Source: Levilactobacillus tujiorum
Lineage (GTDB): Bacteria; Bacillota; Bacilli; Lactobacillales; Lactobacillaceae
Assembly: GCF_012641185.1 (NCBI RefSeq)
Contig: NZ_JAAXLK010000009.1
Span: 1 to 64,000 of the forward strand
Direction: 5' to 3'
DNA: 64,000 nucleotides
The translations under genes and the position numbers were made by a program. The first letter of the stretch is position 1. Each line of letters begins with the position of its first letter. Of the stretch, positions 58,489 through 64,000 are shown one piece after another. The notes under the pieces are model-generated. The model saw nothing but the letters and a program-made list of their open reading frames with translations, was not told the DNA's origin and made no database searches.

Positions 58489-58526
58489 TCAAAAAGCCAA
58501 TCCAGTTGTGGGTTGGCTTTTTGACA
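58489..58526. terminator. Terminator of the 58529 gene
   Basis: Perfect 13-bp arms GTCAAAAAGCCAA/TTGGCTTTTTGAC with a 12-base loop. Confidence 0.85.
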
Positions 58527-58528
58527 TT

Positions 58529-59215
58529 CTACTGTTGTTTATACACGATTCCTGGTCCCGTTATCTTTTCCTTATCACCATCTAAGTATACCGTCAGCTT
58601 TGCAAACATCTTCCGATTGTCTATACCATTGAAGGTAACAGAGAAGGGACGATCCTTTTGAGCCGTCCCCCTGTATGAATAAATAAGAGCTGGAACACGA
58701 CTAACTCCTAATCGCTTTACAACTGATGAATAAGCTTTAGGCGTTACTTCTTTTTTTAGCAATGTTAAATTAACCTCATCCATCGTTCCTTCGTGCCATC
58801 TATCCAAAAATTTCAATTTGGTTTTAGCCCCACTACCAGTGCGATAGACATAAACGATGTATTCATCATCCCTAGCTAACTTAAGTTGAGAAATCTTATT
58901 CAATTCAGCATAACTTATCGGGTAAAAGATTTTTCGATAATTATACAAATGGACGGGCAGTATCTTAACACCCAGAAACAACATCACAATTAAACCACTC
59001 ATGATTAAGTGTCGACTGAAAAACTTGTTCATCACCAACGAGGCAATAGCCAACAGCATCCCCACACCGATGAGTCCCAAATAAAACACAAGACTAAAAT
59101 CCCAATGACTCACATCATTTTCCATAAAAAATTCAACAACCGTCAGAATGACACTCGCAAAAAGAACAGTAAACACAATCCCCACGACTCCCACAGCTAT
59201 CCGACGTCCCTGCAT
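58529..59215 (-). CDS. Membrane protein with thioredoxin-fold-like C-terminus, 228 aa
   Basis: Three N-terminal helices (about 5-30, 40-60 and 68-88) precede an external or cytoplasmic domain of about 130 residues. That domain has DDEYIVYVYRTGSG, then a helix with EVNLTLLKKEVTPKAYSSVVKRLGV and SRVPALIYSYRG. The S-x-V-P-A-L-I order resembles the cis-Pro loop of thioredoxin folds, but no CxxC motif is present. It could be related to the bacteriocin transport accessory proteins. The gene is clearly more A+T-rich than its neighbours, suggesting later acquisition. The start is ATG 59215 with AGAGGTGGGG ahead rather than the GTG at 59224. Confidence 0.62.
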   Translation of the reverse strand: MQGRRIAVGVVGIVFTVLFASVILTVVEFFMENDVSHWDFSLVFYLGLIGVGMLLAIASLVMNKFFSRHLIMSGLIVMLFLGVKILPVHLYNYRKIFYPISYAELNKISQLKLARDDEYIVYVYRTGSGAKTKLKFLDRWHEGTMDEVNLTLLKKEVTPKAYSSVVKRLGVSRVPALIYSYRGTAQKDRPFSVTFNGIDNRKMFAKLTVYLDGDKEKITGPGIVYKQQ

Positions 59216-59315
59216 CCTCCCCACCTCTTTCCGTCAGCTGGTTTAACAACCATTCTCCACATAGGGTCTTTTAAGTTAATGCCATCTTACCGCAACTATT
59301 CCAATTTTCCACAAA

Positions 59316-59349
59316 AAAAAGCGGATGGCCCGCATGCCATCCGCTTTTT
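59316..59349. terminator. Terminator of repeat-containing secreted protein gene
   Basis: Perfect 14-bp arms AAAAAGCGGATGGC/GCCATCCGCTTTTT with a 6-base loop. Confidence 0.9.
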
Positions 59350-59372
59350 CAAATTATACTGGAGTATCTTAC

Positions 59373-60131
59373 TTAATCAGCTGCTTTGAACTGGCCAGCA
59401 GTCAATTGTGATGCCAAGACCCAGCCCTTAGCTTGGCCGCCCTTCACGTAATCGTACTTTACGTGCTTGTTAGCCTTCTTAATGGTGATCGTCTTGGTTG
59501 CGTAGAAGGTTGTGCTTTCTGGTAGAAGGCCCTTCTTGGTTAACGTCACCTTAGCTTGGTCAGCGGCAAATTTGCCTGAGTAGAAGGCTGGGTGGTTGTC
59601 CTTGAAGTGGAAGGCTGTTTTCTTCAGGTTCTTGGCACTAATCAGCGTGTAGGTCTTACCGGCAATCTTGTCGGCTGCTTTGTTAATGTCAGCCTTGCCA
59701 TCAGCGGCCTTAAAGCGTCCAGCGGTCAGCTTGGAGAAGGCGACCCAACCCTTAATCTTCCCGTTAGCGGTCTTGATGTAGGCGTAGGTGACCTTCTTGG
59801 CCTTAGCTGTCTTGGTAGCCTTGATTTTAACGACAATCTTCTTGGTTGCGTAGTAAGTTTGGCTACCACCCAGAACGCCCTTCTTAGCCATCGTCACTTT
59901 AGGTTGGTCCGCTGCAAACTTTGCGCTGTACAGTGCGACGTTAGTCGTCTTGACGTGGTAAGCTGCTTTCTTCATTGCTTTAGCACTGATTAAGGTGTGG
60001 GTGGCTTTTTTGGCCGCTGGTTTAGCAGCCGCAAAAGCAGTCAGCCCATCGTTTGCGGGAGCAATGGCGCCCATCCCCAATGGTAATACCATAGCCGCTG
60101 CTGCTGCGATCATTGCAACTTTTTTCATCAT
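59373..60131 (-). CDS. Secreted protein with two tandem SH3-like/surface repeats, 252 aa
   Basis: The signal peptide is MMKKVAMIAAAAAMVLPLGM, cleaved near AFA-AA. The mature, very basic protein consists of two copies of a repeat of about 100 residues. The first starts HTLISAKAMKKAAYHVKTTN and the second YTLISAKNLKKTAFHFKDNH. Each contains Y/FYSA/GKFAADQxKVT and ends with the pattern GWVxxSxLTAGxFKAAD. This architecture is common in lactobacillus surface-layer or wall-associated proteins (SH3b-like cell-wall binding). GGGGGGT precedes ATG 60131; the open frame runs up to 60311 without a ribosome site. It is monocistronic. Confidence 0.78.
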   Translation of the reverse strand: MMKKVAMIAAAAAMVLPLGMGAIAPANDGLTAFAAAKPAAKKATHTLISAKAMKKAAYHVKTTNVALYSAKFAADQPKVTMAKKGVLGGSQTYYATKKIVVKIKATKTAKAKKVTYAYIKTANGKIKGWVAFSKLTAGRFKAADGKADINKAADKIAGKTYTLISAKNLKKTAFHFKDNHPAFYSGKFAADQAKVTLTKKGLLPESTTFYATKTITIKKANKHVKYDYVKGGQAKGWVLASQLTAGQFKAAD

Positions 60132-60375
60132 AACAATTACCCCCCAGTAAATTTTCGAATTCATCCCTGAACTCAATTGGTATCTTAACATGGTCTTTTT
60201 CAGTGAGCTGAAATAAGCCCCCGTTTTAACAAAAAAATCCGCCGAAATGTCGAACCAACGGTAAATTAAGGGAACTAACCTCCCGGCCCCCGAAATAGTG
60301 CTTCCGGCCAAAGGTGCAAAATGCCTAATCAGTCACGTTTATAACCATTTGCCGGGTCGTTTGCTACCACCAACA
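60132..60375. other. Intergenic region without a supported gene
   Basis: Leader and promoter region of the repeat-containing secreted protein gene. It has a few weak inverted repeats and no coding frame with a ribosome site. Confidence 0.5.
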
Positions 60376-60418
60376 ATAAAAAACGCCCCAGGTCAACTCA
60401 ATCAACCTGAGACGTTTC
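60376..60418 (-). terminator. Terminator of acyltransferase gene
   Basis: AAACGTCTCAGGT/ACCTGGGGCGTTT stem with an 11-base loop followed by T-run on the minus strand. Confidence 0.85.
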
Positions 60419-60424
60419 TACTAC

Positions 60425-62362
60425 TTAGTTATTCGCTTTAACAATAGCCTTTGCAATCAGTGACGTGTAGTGCCGGTTCCCGTAATCATTCGGGTGGACG
60501 TGATCACTGACGAACCATTTCGGCTCATTTTTGGCCGCCGTGTACCAATCGATAACGTGGACATTCTGATACTTGTCCGCCGTCTTATGAATCCGATTGT
60601 TCACAGAGTTCTGCCATTCACGCGTTGGCACGTGGGCCGTTACCCAGAAAATCTGGTGGTTCGGTCCAATCGCATGGACAATATCATCCGCCTGTTCTGG
60701 CGTCACGTAGCCATTCGTCCCAATATTGACCAAGACGTTCTTCGCCAATTGGCCTTGCTGCGCCATGCTGTTAATGATATCTTTCATATCCGACGCTTGT
60801 CGCCCAACCTTACCATTAACGATTGCGCCTGGAAAGACATCTTGCAAGTCCCCGGAATCATCCAGTAGGACTGAGTCGCCAATCGCCGTCAACGGCGTTT
60901 GCTTACTCCCGAGCACCTCTTCCGGCGTCAGATAGTAGTACTTAGCCAACTTCTTATCGGCCTCCGACAACTTAGAGAACGCCACGGCTTTATCATGTTT
61001 CTTCTTAGATGAAGCCGCCTCGAGGGCCTTTTGCTTCTTCACTGCCGCTGCGTTCTTCTTCTTAGTCGCCGCTTGCCGAGCCGTAATGGTCTTCTGTAGC
61101 GCCGTTGGTTTAGCGGCAGCGGGTTGTTGCACGAACCCTACTGCGGTTAATCCAAATAGCAAGGCCGCGGCTACCGCAAACGTGTTGGCAAACCGGTGAG
61201 CGCCCGGTTGCTTCAGATAACGACTGATATCGCTGGTCAGCTGACCATAGTGGTAATGCCGCATCGGGTTCTCAATCCACCGGTAGCTCATTTCCGTGAC
61301 CAACATAATTAAGGCAACTTCCACTAGAGCATGGAACAGTGGGTGATTTCCAATATTAATCTTAGCTTCATAGAAGATCATCACTGGAAATTGGTAGAGG
61401 TAGATGCCATAGCTCCGTTTCCCCACGTAACTGAAGACGGGGTTGGAAAGCAGCCGATTCATGTCGCTTCCTGGATGGGCAACCGTGCCGACCAAGACGC
61501 CGGACAACACCGTAAACCAGAACATACCGCCGCGATAGGTGCTAGCCGCTTGACCATTCATCGTGAAGAAAAGGTAGACCAACGCGATCAGTGATGCCCC
61601 ACCTAAGATGTCCAGCGTTAACCGTTGATTACGGCCAACGGTGGCGTTTAATTTATGAGCGGGCCAAACAAATGCCATCCCCGCACCAATTAAGATCGCA
61701 AACATCCGGGTATCCGTCCCGTAGTAAACTCGGTTAGGATTGTTAGGACTGTACAGCGCCGCCATCAAGACGGCAGATACGATAGCGACCACCATCAAAA
61801 TGGCTAACCGTTGCGTCTTCTTCCGTACAAAGAGCAACAAGCCCAGGACGACTAATGGCCAGACTAAATAAAATTGACCTTCAATGGACAGTGACCACAG
61901 GTGAGTAAAGGGCGACTCCCCACTGAAACGATCAAAGTACGACTGCCCATGACCAATTTCAAACCAGTTGTAACCGTAAATCAGGTTTGTCAGTACCGTT
62001 CCCCGAATGTTAACCAACAAACTCCGTTGAAATAGCGTGATATACGCCGTGGTGCCCAAAATCATGGTGACTAGTGCCGGATATAAACGCTTTACCCGGC
62101 GACCATAAAAGCCCCAAATATCAATCTTCTTAGTCGTATCAAACTCTTGAATCAACAAATATGTAATTAAATATCCTGACACCACAAAGAAAATGGGGAC
62201 TCCGAGATACCCACCTTGAAGCGTCGATGGCGCCAAATGATAAATAATAACGCCTAAAACAGCAAGCGTCCGAATCCCGTCGAATCCGGTGATGTAACGC
62301 CGCTTACTCTGCCGTTGCCGGCGCAGCCCCATGCGCGTCAGTTCCGTGTTGAAATGATTCAT
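60425..62362 (-). CDS. Acyltransferase 3 with SGNH domain (OatA-like)
   Basis: 645 residues. An N-terminal acyltransferase-3 domain with about ten or eleven helices (from YITGFDGIRTLAVLGVIIYHL through GVPIFFVVSGYLITYLLI, GRRVKRLYPALV and the THLWSLSIEGQFYLVWPL block) precedes a Lys/Ala-rich linker (about 415-475). An external SGNH hydrolase domain has LTAIGDSVLLD, NIGTNG and the catalytic DHVHP near the end. This is the OatA layout, O-acetylating peptidoglycan muramic acid and protecting against lysozyme. It may also act on another wall polymer. ATG 62362 follows AAGGAG; the frame-first ATG at 62404 has no site. Confidence 0.88.
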   Translation of the reverse strand: MNHFNTELTRMGLRRQRQSKRRYITGFDGIRTLAVLGVIIYHLAPSTLQGGYLGVPIFFVVSGYLITYLLIQEFDTTKKIDIWGFYGRRVKRLYPALVTMILGTTAYITLFQRSLLVNIRGTVLTNLIYGYNWFEIGHGQSYFDRFSGESPFTHLWSLSIEGQFYLVWPLVVLGLLLFVRKKTQRLAILMVVAIVSAVLMAALYSPNNPNRVYYGTDTRMFAILIGAGMAFVWPAHKLNATVGRNQRLTLDILGGASLIALVYLFFTMNGQAASTYRGGMFWFTVLSGVLVGTVAHPGSDMNRLLSNPVFSYVGKRSYGIYLYQFPVMIFYEAKINIGNHPLFHALVEVALIMLVTEMSYRWIENPMRHYHYGQLTSDISRYLKQPGAHRFANTFAVAAALLFGLTAVGFVQQPAAAKPTALQKTITARQAATKKKNAAAVKKQKALEAASSKKKHDKAVAFSKLSEADKKLAKYYYLTPEEVLGSKQTPLTAIGDSVLLDDSGDLQDVFPGAIVNGKVGRQASDMKDIINSMAQQGQLAKNVLVNIGTNGYVTPEQADDIVHAIGPNHQIFWVTAHVPTREWQNSVNNRIHKTADKYQNVHVIDWYTAAKNEPKWFVSDHVHPNDYGNRHYTSLIAKAIVKANN

Positions 62363-62821
62363 CGCAATTACTCCTTCTCTCCTACGCTGCTGTTGCTCCC
62401 CCAAACTAATTAGTCACTAGTTATTTAAATTTTTACGTTATTAAATGAGTTAACCATAAATATTAGAATCGGTTTGTTTCATTAGCTTCCAATGATCAGC
62501 GACCGTGCTCGCCGCCACTGAATTAAATCAATTCTATAATGTTTACGGCCAATTAACAATGCATTTTACCTAAATTTCAAAATTGTAAAATTTGCCATTT
62601 AATCGTCATCTCCCAGTACCCCATTTTCTGGATAATGGTCAACTAAACCCTTGCCTGTTCGTTCAGTGACTTGCCATTCATAATCGCAAACAGTTGGACT
62701 GAAAAACAATCCAGGTGATTTCACAAACTCCCTGCCAGAAATCTCAGCGAAGCGGTCGATTAGTTAAGCGCTATCATGGTATAATCAAAGGAAGCTACAT
62801 ATTCCAAAGGAGGACCTTGCC
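62363..62821. other. A+T-rich intergenic region between divergent genes
   Basis: Holds the promoters of the acyltransferase (minus) and add (plus). TATAAT at 62780-62785 is the probable -10 of add; the -35 is poor. No gene or strong inverted repeat is seen. Confidence 0.5.
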
Positions 62822-63862
62822 ATGACTCAAGTTAACCCTTTTACCGAAGACGCTGTTCGTCGTTACCCTAAAGTTGAGCTGCACTGTCACCTTGATGGGT
62901 CAATCTCACTGCCAGCCTTACGGAAGATGGCGGCCGTGACTGGTGCCGAATTGCCGGCTAGCGATGCGGCGCTGCGAAAATTAGTGTCCGCGCCCATCGA
63001 CACCGTCAGTCTAATCGACTATTTAAAGCGATTCCAAATAGTCACCGATCTCATGCAAACGCCGGAACAATTGCGCATTGCCGGTTACAACATGGTTCAG
63101 ACTGCGGCGGCAGATGGCCTCATTTACTTAGAAACACGTTTTGCCCCCGCCATCTTCACCGAAAAGGGGCTGTCCATTCGTGAAGCCATCGCTGCCACGT
63201 TGGACGGCTTACACGCGGGCTCACAGGAATTTGGCATCCCGGTCAACGCCATCATCTGTGCCATGCGGGATCGGCCGTTAGACGAATGTATCACCGTCTT
63301 CCAGACCGCCGCTGAGTTCAAGGATCAGGGCGTGGTGGGTCTCGACTTTGCGGGCGATGAATATCACCATCCAACCCTCGACTTAGCTGATGCTGTTCGT
63401 GCTGGTCAAGCGACGGGATTACCATTTACAATTCACGCCGGCGAAGCGGGACCGGTCGATAACGTCGTAGTAGCCCTCACCTTGGGCGCTAAGCGAATCG
63501 GCCACGGCGTCCACATGAGTGGCTTTCCCGCAGCGATTGCCCAGACCAAGGAAGCTGGCGCAACGATTGAAATCTGCCCAACGAGTAATATTCAGACCAA
63601 GGCGGTTCAGTCCTGGGACGACTTCCCATTAGCGGAATTTCTCAGTGCCGGGCTAAAGGTCACCGTCAACACGGATGACCGGACCGTCTCTAACGTGACG
63701 TTGACCGATGAGTTCATCACGTTGCGGAAACACTTTGGCTTGGACTGGTCCCTCCTGGAACGCCTCACCCTCAATGCCATCGACGCCGCCTTCATTGACG
63801 ACGATCAAAAAGAAACGTTGCGGGCCAAAGTCCTAGCCGCCCGCAACACCAGCCGCGTTTAA
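62822..63862 (+). CDS. add: Adenosine deaminase
   Basis: 346 residues, a TIM-barrel zinc hydrolase converting adenosine to inosine for purine salvage. Zinc and substrate motifs are KVELHCHLDGSI (HxH), GLDFAGDE, TIHAGEAG, KRIGHGVHM, EICPTSNIQT and VTVNTDDRTVSN. AAAGGAGGACC precedes ATG 62822. The gene is likely followed by another on the same strand at 63941. It fits with cdd and the isolated purH as the nucleotide genes of this window. Confidence 0.95.
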   Translation: MTQVNPFTEDAVRRYPKVELHCHLDGSISLPALRKMAAVTGAELPASDAALRKLVSAPIDTVSLIDYLKRFQIVTDLMQTPEQLRIAGYNMVQTAAADGLIYLETRFAPAIFTEKGLSIREAIAATLDGLHAGSQEFGIPVNAIICAMRDRPLDECITVFQTAAEFKDQGVVGLDFAGDEYHHPTLDLADAVRAGQATGLPFTIHAGEAGPVDNVVVALTLGAKRIGHGVHMSGFPAAIAQTKEAGATIEICPTSNIQTKAVQSWDDFPLAEFLSAGLKVTVNTDDRTVSNVTLTDEFITLRKHFGLDWSLLERLTLNAIDAAFIDDDQKETLRAKVLAARNTSRV

Positions 63863-63940
63863 CCCCGGCGTGTACCATGACTTTACGGTCGTGGTGCACT
63901 GGCTAAGTTAACGTAATTTTTAGCAAAAGGAAGTGTTCCC

Positions 63941-64000
63941 ATGTCCCAAGATTATCCTTACCAAGATGCCTTCAACCGCGTCCTGCAACAGCGGGCCATG
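63941..64000 (+). CDS. Start of an unidentified gene, cut by the window end
   Basis: ATG at 63941 is preceded by AAAAGGAAG at normal distance and the frame is open for the 20 codons available (MSQDYPYQDAFNRVLQQRAM). It is 78 bases downstream of add on the same strand. There is not enough sequence to identify it. Confidence 0.55.
   Translation, partial: MSQDYPYQDAFNRVLQQRAM

Noticed and set aside
1-64000. CRISPR arrays, tRNA, rRNA, prophage or defence genes
   Set aside because: I looked for regularly spaced short repeats, tRNA-like clover arms and typical phage or restriction genes, and saw none that could be supported.

Overview
The window reads as chromosome of a lactic acid bacterium of the family Lactobacillaceae, with about half G+C. 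The content fits: a pyruvate oxidase, an OpuC-type osmolyte transporter, a WxL/LPXTG cell-surface cluster, an oleate hydratase, a GH25 cell-wall hydrolase, many MarR regulators, strong AAGGAGG-type ribosome binding sites, and several TTG or GTG starts. A Levilactobacillus- or Lactiplantibacillus-like genus is a guess; no rRNA, tRNA or CRISPR is present to narrow it.

Layout. 1-0.1 kb is the right end of an IS3-family insertion sequence. 0.4-7.2 kb holds a MarR/DHA2 efflux pair, pyruvate oxidase, a CorA-type Mg channel and PnuC. 7.5-16.3 kb holds another MarR, a GH13 glucosidase, a GlcD-like FAD oxidase, a MarR-GNAT pair, an ABC permease/ATPase pair and an AI-2E-type exporter. 17-19 kb carries a secreted protein and a GH25 lysozyme. 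19.5-28.1 kb holds purH, a polyprenyl-phosphate glycosyltransferase with a membrane partner, DUF3737-patB and a DyP peroxidase. 28.4-31 kb is a tandem duplication of an MFS exporter. 32-35.6 kb is a complete opuCABCD operon. 37-40.5 kb has a YtrA-type GntR-ABC operon and a Crp/Fnr regulator divergent from a small two-gene unit across a perfect FNR-type box. 40.6-43.3 kb is a WxL surface cluster. 43.6-51.9 kb has a zinc-finger-like unknown protein, a sugar uptake protein, a tautomerase, a short UvrA paralogue, YagU and a GPH-type symporter. 52-64 kb has PadR-DUF4097, cytidine deaminase, signal peptidase I, oleate hydratase beside a broken AraC gene, repeat-containing secreted proteins, an OatA-like acyltransferase and adenosine deaminase.

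Themes. Cell-envelope work is prominent (GH25, OatA-like, WxL cluster, glycosyltransferase pair, signal peptidase, DUF4097). Near-consensus CcpA (cre) sites precede pyruvate oxidase, the GH13 glucosidase, the sugar uptake gene and the cdd/lepB divergent region, which suggests common carbon control. Oxygen and redox genes (pyruvate oxidase, DyP, Crp/Fnr) are also represented. Purine salvage and synthesis appear only as isolated purH, cdd and add.

The least explained structure is a dispersed, two-module intergenic repeat seen in five places (about 0.1, 10.1, 16.5-16.9, 26.7-27.0 and 54.7 kb). It has a base-paired closing helix that stays pairable in a diverged copy. Other notable items are the MFS tandem with an identical palindrome at an identical distance from both promoters, the small proteins under the FNR-type box, and the unfamiliar 511-residue protein at 43.6-45.1 kb.
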